Assembly: GCA_029959085.1 (NCBI GenBank)
Contig: JARWIR010000002.1
Span: 58,396,154-58,460,153, forward strand
Origin: Nemophila menziesii
Lineage: Eukaryota > Streptophyta > Magnoliopsida > Boraginales > Hydrophyllaceae
Reading direction: 5' to 3'
Length of the DNA: 64,000 nucleotides
A program made the translations under genes and the position numbers. Below, in pieces: positions 10,427-25,015 of the stretch (positions are counted from its first letter, which is position 1; each line of letters begins with the position of its first letter). The notes beneath the pieces were generated by a model, which saw nothing but the letters and a program-made list of their open reading frames with translations, was not told the DNA's origin and did not search any database.

Positions 10427-12513
10427 TACTCTGGTTGTAACCGAACAAAATAGAATATTGTAACATTTTTTTAATATTTTACTATCTCAATTAATCGAAT
10501 CTAAAGATTAGAAGTTTGTAAATAGAATGTGTACTTACTTATAGACTAAAGAATATCTTATTATTTTGTTTCTTAAATTTCCCACATATATGAATTATAA
10601 ATTTATTTTTGACTTTTTTCTTTTTATATAAGTCAAGTATTTTGAAATGTATGGTTGAAAAAAATATCATTTTCCCTATATTCAACATACCAATAACATA
10701 TTAGAGATATTTTTTTTCAAGCTGTGTACGTGATTGATTAGTACCTAATTTAAAATATTTTCAATATTGTTTAGATTTGTCATACCGTTTAACGTGGTTT
10801 CCCAAACTATTTGGTGATAGTTTATCTCTTTGAAAATGTTTCAATAATAAATATTTTGTATTGCTTACAACTGAAAGATATTTTTTGTTATTGTGTTGTT
10901 TTATTTTTTGTGAAGACGTGTGTTGTTTTTGTTAGAATATCAGTGACTTTAAGTTGTTAATTTATAAATAGTTTATAATATTATTGATATGATAATTGGT
11001 TTGGCCTACTCTTTATATTTCTATATTAATAAAAAATTGATTGTCATGATGTACAATTACATAAACATTGCAAATAGATTGATTTTAATGATACTTTTAA
11101 TCATTTCTATAAAATTATAGAACACTTTTATCAATTGTAAATTTATAATCTATTCAAATTACTCGTTGTTGTTGTTTTCTTATTGTTTATAAATTTAAAT
11201 GTGAATTTTAAATTTTAAATCCTGATTTAAAGATTAAAAAAATTCATAATGCCAAATCATTCTACCAATTAGGGTAATTGTTTTAGAAAGATGGAGTAAC
11301 AAATGTAAAAACTTGTTTTTAGGTATTTTTCCAATTTGAGAGGAAATAAATAGACTATAAAACAATAATGAACACTTGAAATTCTTAACTTAATGCATCT
11401 AGGTATTTTTTTTGTAAAATGATATAAAAATATAAGAATAACTAGATCACTACAAGGACTACATCACATGTATTTAGCGTTTTAGATGAAAAATTAATAT
11501 TACGATATATCCTATAATTCCTAGTGTAAGGGTAACATATCACCCCGTATCTTAAAAAAATCAACGTTGTTATTGTTGTTTAGCGATCTAATCTTGTGTA
11601 ACGTTAAGATTTTTCGTAATAATAGAAAGTAATATTGTAATTTTTTACAAGTTTATCTTCTAAATAAAATTACAAAATATACTATTTAAAGAATAAATGT
11701 TGTTGCTAATGAAAATTGAGATAGGCGACATTAAGGACGCACATAAGTCGAATGGGCTGTCTCTAGCAACAACGCACATGTATTCTTGCTATGTCTTGTA
11801 GCTAGAACAACACGTGGTATTATATTTTGTTATAAAAACATAAAAGTATATAAATGAAATAATTTAAGCCGTAATAGAATAAATTTTAAAAAGGTAGGGG
11901 GAGCAAACAAGATTTTAAAAAAAAATTGAGGATTAATTCACTTACATATAAAAAGAGCAAATGAAGATCGATATAAGAAAAAATTGAACAAAATTGTACC
12001 TGATATTAAAAAATCAACGAAATAGCTAAAGACAAAAAAGAGGCCGTAAATTTTTTAACTGAAACAGTTTTTTTCCTTTTTTTGATTGATTAATTTTATG
12101 TTGAAAATGAATATTTTCCATGTTTAAGTGATTTTGTACTATTCTTCTGGACGATTCTTTACCAATTCTAAAATCACTTCGACTCCTCTCATGACCGAAG
12201 TATGATTCACATCGGTTTATGTACAATACAATGAAATATGAAATAGATAATATGAGAAATCTGAATATTTTTGATAAAAAGATGGATAAAGGCAGCGACA
12301 TTGTTTGGGAGAGGCTAGGGTTTTGTTCTTGGAACTTAGGTTTACATTGTAAATCTAATAACTTTAATATAGATTTTCTATAGTGTAAAAATTGAGCCCA
12401 ATCTGAAATTTTGAGGTCTAAACTAAGCCCAGCTTTAGATTAAAAGAAAGCTCAATGTAGTATTACTAATACTACTTGAAACAATTGGGTCTCATAGTCA
12501 GATTTTACCAAAA
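10427..12513. repeat. Monomer 6 (type A)
   Basis: Length 2,087 bp. Carries GTACGTG, TTCCAATTTG, TTTAGCGTTTTAG and GTCTTGTAGC, as in copies 10, 14, 19 and 22. ATG at 12301, 91 codons open (12026-12301). Confidence 0.95.
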
Positions 12514-14602
12514 TACTCTGGTTGTAACCGAACAAAATAGAATATTGTAACATTTTTTTAATATTTTACTATCTCAATTAATCGAATCTAAAGATTAGAA
12601 GTTTGTAAATAGAATGTCTACTTACTTATAGACTAAAGAGTATCTTATTATTTTGTTTCTTAAATTTCCCACATATATGAATTATAAATTTATTTTTGAC
12701 TTTTTTCTTTTTATATAAGTCAAGTATTTTGAAATGTATGGTTGAAAAAAATATCATTTTCCCTATATTCAACATACCAATAACATATTAGAGATATTTT
12801 TTTTCAAGCTGTGTTCGTGATTGATTAGTACCTAATTTAAAATATTTTCAATATTGTTTAGATTTGTCATACCGTTTAACGTGGTTTCCCAAACTATTTG
12901 GTGATAGTTTATCTCTTTGAAAATGTTTCAATAATAAATATTTTGTATTGCTTACAACTGAAAGATATTTGTTGTTATTGTGTTGTTTTATTTTTTGTGA
13001 AGACGTGTGTTGTTTTTGTTAGAATATCAGTGACTTTAAGTTGTAAATTTATAAATAGTTTATAATATTATTGATATGATAATTGGTTTGGCCTACTCTT
13101 TATATTTCTATATTAATAAAAAATTGATTGTCATGATGTACAACTACATAAACATTGCAAATAGATTGATTTTAATGATACTTTTAATCATTTCTATAAA
13201 ATTATAGAACACTTTTATCAATTGTAAATTTATAATCTATTCAAATTACTCGTTGTTGTTGTTTTCTTATTGTTTATAAATTTAAATGTGAATTTTAAAT
13301 TTTAAATCCTGATTTAAAGATTAAAAAAATTCATAATGCCAAATCATTCTGCCAATTAGGGTAATTGTTTTAGAAAGATGGAGTAACGAATGTAAAAACT
13401 TGTTTTTAGGTATTTTTCGAATTTGAGAGGAAATAAATGGACTATAAAACAATAATGAACACTTGAAATTCTTAACTTAATGCATCTAGGGATTTTTTTT
13501 TGTAAAATGATATAAAAATATAAGAATAACTAGATCACTACAAGGACTACATCACATGTATTTAGAGTTTTAGATGAAAAATTAATATTACGATATATCC
13601 TATAATTCCTAGTGTAAGGGTAACATATCACCCCGTATCTTAAAAAAATCAACGTTGTTATTGTTGTTTAGCGATCTAATCTTGTGTAACGTTAAGATTT
13701 TTCGTAATAATAGAAAGTAATATTGTAATTTTTTACAAGTTTTTCTTCTAAATAAAATTACAAAATATACTATTTAAAGAATAAATGTTGTTGCTTATGA
13801 AAATTGAGATAGGCGACATTAAGGACGCACATAAGTCGAATGGGCTGTCTCTAGCAACAACGCACATGTATTTTTGCTATGTCTCGTAGCTAGAACAACA
13901 CGTGGTATTATATTTTGTTATAAAAAACATAAAAGTATATAAATGAAATAATTTAAGCCGTAATAGAATAAATTTTAAAAAGGTAGGGGGAGCAAACAAG
14001 ATTTTAAAAAAAAATTGAGGATTAATTCACTTACATATAAAAAGAGCAAATGAAGATCGATATAAGAAAAAATTGAACAAAATTGTACCTGATATTAAAA
14101 AATCAACGAAATAGCTAAAGACAAAAAAGAGGCCGTAAATTTTTTAACTGAAACAGTTTTTTTCCTTTTTTTGATTGATTAATTTTATGTTGAAAATGAA
14201 TATTTTCCATGTTTAAGTGATTTTGTACTATTCTTCTGGACGATTCTTTACCAATTCTAAAATCACTTCGACTCCTCTCATGACCGAAGTATGATTCACA
14301 TCGGTTTATGTACAATACAATGAAATATGAAATAGATAATATGAGAAATCTGAATATTTTTGATAAAAAGATGGATAAAGGCAGCGACATTGTTTGGGAG
14401 AGGCTAGGGTTTTGTTCTTGGAACTTAGGTTTACATTGTAAATCTAATAACTTTAATATAGATTTTCTATAGTGTAAAAATTGAGCCCAATCTGAAATTT
14501 TGAGGTCTAAACTAAGCCCAGCTTTAGATTAAAAGAAAGCTCAATGTAGTATTACTAATACTACTTGAAACAATTGGGTCTCATAGTCAGATTTTACCAA
14601 AA
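12514..14602. repeat. Monomer 7 (hybrid, B-like left, A-like right)
   Basis: Length 2,089 bp, the longest. The left part has the type B mark GTCTAC; the right end has the open 91-codon frame and the AAAAAAAATTGAGG run of type A. The middle reads CTCGTAGC and CCGTAAT. The switch lies roughly between 13870 and 14010. ATG at 14390 (14115-14390 open). Confidence 0.93.
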
Positions 14603-16687
14603 TACTCTGGTTGTAACCGAACAAAATAGAATATTGTAACATTTTTTTAATATTTTACTATCTCAATTAATCGAATCTAAAGATTAGAAGTTTGTAAATA
14701 GAATGTCTACTTACTTATAGACTAAAGAGTATCTTATTATTTTGTTTCTTAAATTTCCCACATATATGAATTATAAATTTATTTTTGACTTTTTTCTTTT
14801 TATATAAGTCAAGTATTTTGAAATGTATGGTTGAAAAAAATATCATTTTCCCTATATTCAACATACCAATAACATATTAGAGATATTTTTTTTCAAGCTG
14901 TGTTCGTGATTGATTAGTACCTAATTTAAAATATTTTCAATATTGTTTAGATTTGTCATACCGTTTAACGTGGTTTCCCAAACTATTTGGTGATAGTTTA
15001 TCTCTTTGAAAATGTTTCAATAATAAATATTTTGTATTGCTTACAACTGAAAGATATTTGTTGTTATTGTGTTGTTTTATTTTTTGTGAAGACGTGTGTT
15101 GTTTTTGTTAGAATATCAGTGACTTTAAGTTGTTAATTTATAAATAGTTTATAATATTATTGATATGATAATTGGTTTGGCCTACTCTTTATATTTCTAT
15201 ATTAATAAAAAATTGATTGTCATGATGTACAACTACATAAACATTGCAAATAGATTGATTTTAATGATACTTTTAATCATTTCTATAAAATTATAGAACA
15301 CTTTTATCAATTGTAAATTTATAATCTATTCAAATTACTCGTTGTTGTTGTTTTCTTATTGTTTATAAATTTAAATGTGAATTTTAAATTTTAAATCCTG
15401 ATTTAAAGATTAAAAAAATTCATAATGCCAAATCATTCTGCCAATTAGGGTAATTGTTTTAGAAAGATGGAGTAACGAATGTAAAAACTTGTTTTTAGGT
15501 ATTTTTCGAATTTGAGAGGAAATAAATGGACTATAAAACAATAATGAACACTTGAAATTCTTAACTTAATGCATCTAGGGATTTTTTTTGTAAAATGATA
15601 TAAAAATATAAGAATAACTAGATCACTACAAGGACTACATCACATGTATTTAGAGTTTTAGATGAAAAATTAATATTACGATATATCCTATAATTCCTAG
15701 TGTAAGGGTAACATATCACCCCGTATCTTAAAAAAATCAACGTTGTTATTGTTGTTTAGCGATCTAATCTTGTGTAACGTTAAGATTTTTCGTAATAATA
15801 GAAAGTAATATTGTAATTTTTTACAAGTTTTTCTTCTAAATAAAATTACAAAATATACTATTTAAAGAATAAATGTTGTTGCTTATGAAAATTGAGATAG
15901 GCGACATTAAGGACGCACATAAGTCGAATGGGCTGTCTCTAGCAACAACGCACATGTATTTTTGCTATGTCTCATAGCTAGAACAACACGTGGTATTATA
16001 TTTTGTTATAAAAAACATAAAAGTATATAAATGAAATAATTTAAGCCTTAATAGAATAAATTTTAAAAAGGTAGGGGGAGCAAACAAGATTTTAAAAAAA
16101 ATTGAGGATTAATTCACTTACATATAAAAAGAGCAAATGAAGATCGATATAAGAAAAAATTGAACAAAATTGTACCTGATATTAAAAAATCAACGAAATA
16201 GCTAAAGACAAAAAAGAGGCCGTAAATTTTTTAACTGAAACAGTTTTTTTCCTTTTTTTGATTGATTAATTTTATGTTGAAAATGAATATTTTCCATGTT
16301 TAAGTGATTTTGTACTATTCTTCTGGACGATTCTTTACCAATTCTAAAATCACTTCGACTCCTCTCATGACCGAAGTATGATTCACATCGGTTTATGTAC
16401 AATACAATGAAATATGAAATAGATAATATGAGAAATCTGAATTTTTGATAAAAAGATGGATAAAGGCAGCGACATTGTTTGGGAGAGGCTAGGGTTTTGT
16501 TCTTGGAACTTAGGTTTACATTGTAAATCTAATAACTTTAATATAGATTTTCTATAGTGTAAAAATTGAGCCCAATCTGAAATTTTGAGGTCTAAACTAA
16601 GCCCAGCTTTAGATTAAAAGAAAGCTTAATATAGTATTACTAATACTACTTGAAACAATTGGGTCTCATAGTCAGATTTTACCAAAA
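14603..16687. repeat. Monomer 8 (type B)
   Basis: Length 2,085 bp. Type B: GTCTAC, TTTTCGAATTT, CTCATAGC, CCTTAAT, AAAGCTTAAT. ATG at 16475, frame closed at codon 30. Confidence 0.95.
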
Positions 16688-18772
16688 TACTCTGGTTGTA
16701 ACCGAACAAAATAGAATATTGTAACATTTTTTTAATATTTTACTATCTCAATTAATCGAATCTAAAGATTAGAAGTTTGTAAATAGAATGTGTACTTACT
16801 TATAGACTAAAGAGTATCTTATTATTTTGTTTCTTAAATTTCCCACATATATGAATTATAAATTTATTTTTGACTTTTTTCTTTTTATATAAGTCAAGTA
16901 TTTTGAAATGTATGGTTGAAAAAAATATCATTTTCCCTATATTCAACATACCAATAACATATTAGAGATATTTTTTTTCAAGCTGTGTTCGTGATTGATT
17001 AGTACCTAATTTAAAATATTTTCAATATTGTTTAGATTTGTCATACCGTTTAACGTGGTTTCCCAAACTATTTGGTGATAGTTTATCTCTTTGAAAATGT
17101 TTCAATAATAAATATTTTGTATTGCTTACAACTGAAAGATATTTGTTGTTATTGTGTTGTTTTATTTTTTGTGAAGACGTGTGTTGTTTTTGTTAGAATA
17201 TCAGTGACTTTAAGTTGTAAATTTATAAATAGTTTATAATATTATTGATATGATAATTGGTTTGGCCTACTCTTTATATTTCTATATTAATAAAAAATTG
17301 ATTGTCATGATGTACAACTACATAAACATTGCAAATAGATTGATTTTAATGATACTTTTAATCATTTCTATAAAATTATAGAACACTTTTATCAATTGTA
17401 AATTTATAATCTATTCAAATTACTCGTTGTTGTTGTTTTCTTATTGTTTATAAATTTAAATGTGAATTTTAAATTTTAAATCCTGATTTAAAGATTAAAA
17501 AAATTCATAATGCCAAATCATTCTGCCAATTAGGGTAATTGTTTTAGAAAGATGGAGTAACGAATGTAAAAACTAGTTTTTAGGTATTTTTTAAATTTGA
17601 AAGGAAATAAATGGACTATAAAACAATAATGAACACTTGAAATTCTTAACTTAATGCATCTAGGGATTTTTTTTGTAAAATGATATAAAAATATAAGAAT
17701 AACTAGATCACTACAAGGACTACATCACATGTATTTAGAGTTTTAGATGAAAAATTAATATTACGATATATCCTATAATTCCTAGTGTAAGGGTAACATA
17801 TCACCCCGTATCTTAAAAAAATCAACGTTGTTATTGTTGTTTAGCGATCTAATCTTGTGTAACGTTAAGATTTTTCGTAATAATAGAAAGTAATATTGTA
17901 ATTTTTTACAAGTTTTTCTTCTAAATAAAATTACAAAATATACTATTTAAAGAATAAATGTTGTTGCTTATGAAAATTGAGATAGGCGACATTAAGGACG
18001 CACATAAGTCGAATGGGCTGTCTCTAGCAACAACGCACATGTATTTTTGCTATGTCTCGTAGCTAGAACAACACGTGGTATTATATTTTGTTATAAAAAA
18101 CATAAAAGTATATAAATGAAATAATTTAAGCCGTAATAGAATAAATTTTAAAAAGGTAGGGGGAGCAAACAAGATTTTAAAAAAAATTGAGGATTAATTC
18201 ACTTACATATAAAAAGAGCAAATGAAGATCGATATAAGAAAAAAATGAACAAAATTGTACCTGATATTAAAAAATCAACGAAATAGCTAAAGACAAAAAA
18301 GAGGCCGTAAATTTTTTAACTGAAACAGTTTTTTTCCTTTTTTTGATTGATTAATTTTATGTTGAAAATGAATATTTTCCATGTTTAAGTGATTTTGTAC
18401 TATTCTTCTGGACGATTCTTTACCAATTCTAAAATCAATTCGACTCCTCTTATGACCGAAGTATGATTCACATCGGTTTATGTACAATACAATGAAATAT
18501 GAAATAGATAATATGAGAAATCTGAATTTTTGATAAAAAGATGGATAAAGGCAGCGACATTGTTTGGGAGAGGCTAGGGTTTTGTTCTTGGAACTTAGGT
18601 TTACATTGTAAATCTAATAACTTTAATATAGATTTTCTATAGTGTAAAAATTGAGCCCAATCTGAAATTTTGAGGTCTAAACTAAGCCCAGCTTTAGATT
18701 AAAAGAAAGCTCAATATAGTATTACTAATTTTACTTGAAACAATTGGGTCTCATAGTCAGATTTTACCAAAA
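16688..18772. repeat. Monomer 9 (type C)
   Basis: Length 2,085 bp. Type C: AACTAGTTTTTAGG followed by TTTTTTAAATTTGAAAGG, CTCGTAGC, CCGTAAT. Palindrome broken. Matches copy 21. ATG at 18560, frame closed at codon 30. Confidence 0.95.
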
Positions 18773-20845
18773 TACTCTGGTTGTAACCGAACAAAATAGA
18801 ATATTGTAACATTTTTTTAATATTTTACTATCTCAATTAATCGAATCTAAAGATTAGAAGTTTGTAAATAGAATGTGTACTTACTTATAGACTAAAGAAT
18901 ATCTTATTATTTTGTTTCTTAAATTTCCCACATATATGAATTATAAATTTATTTTTGACTTTTTTCTTTTTATATAAGTCAAGTATTTTGAAATGTATGG
19001 TTGAAAAAAATATCATTTTCCCTATATTCAACATACCAATAACATATTAGAGATATTTTTTTTCAAGCTGTGTACGTGATTGATTAGTACCTAATTTAAA
19101 ATATTTTCAATATTGTTTAGATTTGTCATACCGTTTAACGTGGTTTCCCAAACTATTTGGTGATAGTTTATCTCTTTGAAAATGTTTCAATAATAAATAT
19201 TTTGTATTGCTTACAACTGAAAGATATTTTTTGTTATTGTGTTGTTTTATTTTTTGTGAAGACGTGTGTTGTTTTTGTTAGAATATCAGTGACTTTAAGT
19301 TGTTAATTTATAAATAGTTTATAATATTATTGATATGATAATTGGTTTGGCCTACTCTTTATATTTCTATATTAATAAAAAATTGATTGTCATGATGTAC
19401 AATTACATAAACATTGCAAATAGATTGATTTTAATGATACTTTTAATCATTTCTATAAAATTATAGAACACTTTTATCAATTGTAAATTTATAATCTATT
19501 CAAATTACTCGTTGTTGTTGTTTTCTTATTGTTTATAAATTTAAATGTGAATTTTAAATTTTAAATCCTGATTTAAAGATTAAAAAAATTCATAATGCCA
19601 AATCATTCTACCAATTAGGGTAATTGTTTTAGAAAGATGGAGTAACAAATGTAAAAACTTGTTTTTAGGTATTTTTCCAATTTGAGAGGAAATAAATAGA
19701 CTATAAAACAATAATGAACACTTGAAATTCTTAACTTAATGCATCTAGGTATTTTTTTTGTAAAATGATATAAAAATATAAGAATAACTAGATCACTACA
19801 AGGACTACATCACATGTATTTAGCGTTTTAGATGAAAAATTAATATTACGATATATCCTATAATTCCTAGTGTAAGGGTAACATATCACCCCGTATCTTA
19901 AAAAAATCAACGTTGTTATTGTTGTTTAGCGATCTAATCTTGTGTAACGTTAAGATTTTTCGTAATAATAGAAAGTAATATTGTAATTTTTTACAAGTTT
20001 ATCTTCTAAATAAAATTACAAAATATACTATTTAAAGAATAAATGTTGTTGCTAATGAAAATTGAGATAGGCGACATTAAGGACGCACATAAGTCGAATG
20101 GGCTGTCACATGTATTCTTGCTATGTCTTGTAGCTAGAACAACACGTGGTATTATATTTTGTTATAAAAACATAAAAGTATATAAATGAAATAATTTAAG
20201 CCGTAATAGAATAAATTTTAAAAAGGTAGGGGGAGCAAACAAGATTTTAAAAAAAAATTGAGGATTAATTCACTTACATATAAAAAGAGCAAATGAAGAT
20301 CGATATAAGAAAAAATTGAACAAAATTGTACCTGATATTAAAAAATCAACGAAATAGCTAAAGACAAAAAAGAGGCCGTAAATTTTTTAACTGAAACAGT
20401 TTTTTTCCTTTTTTTGATTGATTAATTTTATGTTGAAAATGAATATTTTCCATGTTTAAGTGATTTTGTACTATTCTTCTGGACGATTCTTTACCAATTC
20501 TAAAATCACTTCGACTCCTCTCATGACCGAAGTATGATTCACATCGGTTTATGTACAATACAATGAAATATGAAATAGATAATATGAGAAATCTGAATAT
20601 TTTTGATAAAAAGATGGATAAAGGCAGCGACATTGTTTGGGAGAGGCTAGGGTTTTGTTCTTGGAACTTAGGTTTACATTGTAAATCTAATAACTTTAAT
20701 ATAGATTTTCTATAGTGTAAAAATTGAGCCCAATCTGAAATTTTGAGGTCTAAACTAAGCCCAGCTTTAGATTAAAAGAAAGCTCAATGTAGTATTACTA
20801 ATACTACTTGAAACAATTGGGTCTCATAGTCAGATTTTACCAAAA
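18773..20845. repeat. Monomer 10 (type A with 14 bp deletion)
   Basis: Length 2,073 bp. Type A markers throughout. After 20107 the unit reads GGCTGTCACATG where all other copies have 14 more bases (TCTAGCAACAACGC). Only 1 bp of microhomology flanks the loss. ATG at 20633, 91 codons open (20358-20633). Confidence 0.95.
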
Positions 20846-22930
20846 TACTCTGGTTGTAACCGAACAAAATAGAATATTGTAACATTTTTTTAATATTTTA
20901 CTATCTCAATTAATCGAATCTAAAGATTAGAAGTTTGTAAATAGAATGTCTACTTACTTATAGACTAAAGAGTATCTTATTATTTTGTTTCTTAAATTTC
21001 CCACATATATGAATTATAAATTTATTTTTGACTTTTTTCTTTTTATATAAGTCAAGTATTTTGAAATGTATGGTTGAAAAAAATATCATTTTCCCTATAT
21101 TCAACATACCAATAACATATTAGAGATATTTTTTTTCAAGCTGTGTTCGTGATTGATTAGTACCTAATTTAAAATATTTTCAATATTGTTTAGATTTGTC
21201 ATACCGTTTAACGTGGTTTCCCAAACTATTTGGTGATAGTTTATCTCTTTGAAAATGTTTCAATAATAAATATTTTGTATTGCTTACAACTGAAAGATAT
21301 TTGTTGTTATTGTGTTGTTTTATTTTTTGTGAAGACGTGTGTTGTTTTTGTTAGAATATCAGTGACTTTAAGTTGTTAATTTATAAATAGTTTATAATAT
21401 TATTGATATGATAATTGGTTTGGCCTACTCTTTATATTTCTATATTAATAAAAAATTGATTGTCATGATGTACAACTACATAAACATTGCAAATAGATTG
21501 ATTTTAATGATACTTTTAATCATTTCTATAAAATTATAGAACACTTTTATCAATTGTAAATTTATAATCTATTCAAATTACTCGTTGTTGTTGTTTTCTT
21601 ATTGTTTATAAATTTAAATGTGAATTTTAAATTTTAAATCCTGATTTAAAGATTAAAAAAATTCATAATGCCAAATCATTCTGCCAATTAGGGTAATTGT
21701 TTTAGAAAGATGGAGTAACGAATGTAAAAACTTGTTTTTAGGTATTTTTCGAATTTGAGAGGAAATAAATGGACTATAAAACAATAATGAACACTTGAAA
21801 TTCTTAACTTAATGCATCTAGGGATTTTTTTTTGTAAAATGATATAAAAATATAAGAATAACTAGATCACTACAAGGACTACATCACATGTATTTAGAGT
21901 TTTAGATGAAAAATTAATATTACGATATATCCTATAATTCCTAGTGTAAGGGTAACATATCACCCCGTATCTTAAAAAAATCAACGTTGTTATTGTTGTT
22001 TAGCGATCTAATCTTGTGTAACGTTAAGATTTTTCGTAATAATAGAAAGTAATATTGTAATTTTTTACAAGTTTTTCTTCTAAATAAAATTACAAAATAT
22101 ACTATTTAAAGAATAAATGTTGTTGCTTATGAAAATTGAGATAGGCGACATTAAGGACGCACATAAGTCGAATGGGCTGTCTCTAGCAACAACGCACATG
22201 TATTTTTGCTATGTCTCATAGCTAGAACAACACGTGGTATTATATTTTGTTATAAAAAACATAAAAGTATATAAATGAAATAATTTAAGCCTTAATAGAA
22301 TAAATTTTAAAAAGGTAGGGGGAGCAAACAAGATTTTAAAAAAATTGAGGATTAATTCACTTACATATAAAAAGAGCAAATGAAGATCGATATAAGAAAA
22401 AATTGAACAAAATTGTACCTGATATTAAAAAATCAACGAAATAGCTAAAGACAAAAAAGAGGCCGTAAATTTTTTAACTGAAACAGTTTTTTTCCTTTTT
22501 TTGATTGATTAATTTTATGTTGAAAATGAATATTTTCCATGTTTAAGTGATTTTGTACTATTCTTCTGGACGATTCTTTACCAATTCTAAAATCACTTCG
22601 ACTCCTCTCATGACCGAAGTATGATTCACATCGGTTTATGTACAATACAATGAAATATGAAATAGATAATATGAGAAATCTGAATTTTTGATAAAAAGAT
22701 GGATAAAGGCAGCGACATTGTTTGGGAGAGGCTAGGGTTTTGTTCTTGGAACTTAGGTTTACATTGTAAATCTAATAACTTTAATATAGATTTTCTATAG
22801 TGTAAAAATTGAGCCCAATCTGAAATTTTGAGGTCTAAACTAAGCCCAGCTTTAGATTAAAAGAAAGCTTAATATAGTATTACTAATACTACTTGAAACA
22901 ATTGGGTCTCATAGTCAGATTTTACCAAAA
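20846..22930. repeat. Monomer 11 (type B)
   Basis: Length 2,085 bp. GTCTAC, CTCATAGC, CCTTAAT and AAAGCTTAAT present. Homopolymers compensate: one T more near 21830 and one A fewer near 22340. ATG at 22718, frame closed at codon 30. Confidence 0.95.
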
Positions 22931-25015
22931 TACTCTGGTTGTAACCGAACAAAATAGAATATTGTAACATTTTTTTAATATTTTACTATCTCAATTAATC
23001 GAATCTAAAGATTAGAAGTTTGTAAATAGAATGTGTACTTACTTATAGACTAAAGAGTATCTTATTATTTTGTTTCTTAAATTTCCCACATATATGAATT
23101 ATAAATTTATTTTTGACTTTTTTCTTTTTATATAAGTCAAGTATTTTGAAATGTATGGTTGAAAAAAATATCATTTTCCCTATATTCAACATACCAATAA
23201 CATATTAGAGATATTTTTTTTCAAGCTGTGTTCGTGATTGATTAGTACCTAATTTAAAATATTTTCAATATTGTTTAGATTTGTCATACCGTTTAACGTG
23301 GTTTCCCAAACTATTTGGTGATAGTTTATCTCTTTGAAAATGTTTCAATAATAAATATTTTGTATTGCTTACAACTGAAAGATATTTGTTGTTATTGTGT
23401 TGTTTTATTTTTTGTGAAGACGTGTGTTGTTTTTGTTAGAATATCAGTGACTTTAAGTTGTTAATTTATAAATAGTTTATAATATTATTGATATGATAAT
23501 TGGTTTGGCCTACTCTTTATATTTCTATATTAATAAAAAATTGATTGTCATGATGTACAACTACATAAACATTGCAAATAGATTGATTTTAATGATACTT
23601 TTAATCATTTCTATAAAATTATAGAACACTTTTATCAATTGTAAATTTATAATCTATTCAAATTACTCGTTGTTGTTGTTTTCTTATTGTTTATAAATTT
23701 AAATGTGAATTTTAAATTTTAAATCCTGATTTAAAGATTAAAAAAATTCATAATGCCAAATCATTCTGCCAATTAGGGTAATTGTTTTAGAAAGATGGAG
23801 TAACGAATGTAAAAACTAGTTTTTAGGTATTTTTTAAATTTGAAAGGAAATAAATGGACTATAAAACAATAATGAACACTTGAAATTCTTAACTTAATGC
23901 ATCTAGGGATTTTTTTTGTAAAATGATATAAAAATATAAGAATAACTAGATCACTACAAGGACTACATCACATGTATTTAGAGTTTTAGATGAAAAATTA
24001 ATATTACGATATATCCTATAATTCCTAGTGTAAGGGTAACATATCACCCCGTATCTTAAAAAAATCAACGTTGTTATTGTTGTTTAGCGATCTAATCTTG
24101 TGTAACGTTAAGATTTTTCGTAATAATAGAAAGTAATATTGTAATTTTTTACAAGTTTTTCTTCTAAATAAAATTACAAAATATACTATTTAAAGAATAA
24201 ATGTTGTTGCTTATGAAAATTGAGATAGGCGACATTAAGGACGCACATAAGTCGAATGGGCTGTCTCTAGCAACAACGCACATGTATTTTTGCTATGTCT
24301 CGTAGCTAGAACAACACGTGGTATTATATTTTGTTATAAAAAACATAAAAGTATATAAATGAAATAATTTAAGCCGTAATAGAATAAATTTTAAAAAGGT
24401 AGGGGGAGCAAACAAGATTTTAAAAAAAATTGAGGATTAATTCACTTACATATAAAAAGAGCAAATGAAGATCGATATAAGAAAAAAATGAACAAAATTG
24501 TACCTGATATTAAAAAATCAACGAAATAGCTAAAGACAAAAAAGAGGCCGTAAATTTTTTAACTGAAACAGTTTTTTTCCTTTTTTTGATTGATTAATTT
24601 TATGTTGAAAATGAATATTTTCCATGTTTAAGTGATTTTGTACTATTCTTCTGGACGATTCTTTACCAATTATAAAATCACTTCGACTCCTCTTATGACC
24701 GAAGTATGATTCACATCGGTTTATGTACAATACAATGAAATATGAAATAGATAATATGAGAAATCTGAATTTTTGATAAAAAGATGGATAAAGGCAGCGA
24801 CATTGTTTGGGAGAGGCTAGGGTTTTGTTCTTGGAACTTAGGTTTACATTGTAAATCTAATAACTTTAATATAGATTTTCTATAGTGTAAAAATTGAGCC
24901 CAATCTGAAATTTTGAGGTCTAAACTAAGCCCAGCTTTAGATTAAAAGAAAGCTCAATGTAGTATTACTAATACTACTTGAAACAATTGGGTCTCATAGT
25001 CAGATTTTACCAAAA
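22931..25015. repeat. Monomer 12 (type C variant)
   Basis: Length 2,085 bp. Type C left and middle, but CAATTATAAAATC (Ile for Arg in the fragment) and an intact palindrome. Almost the same as copy 16. ATG at 24803, frame closed at codon 30. Confidence 0.95.
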
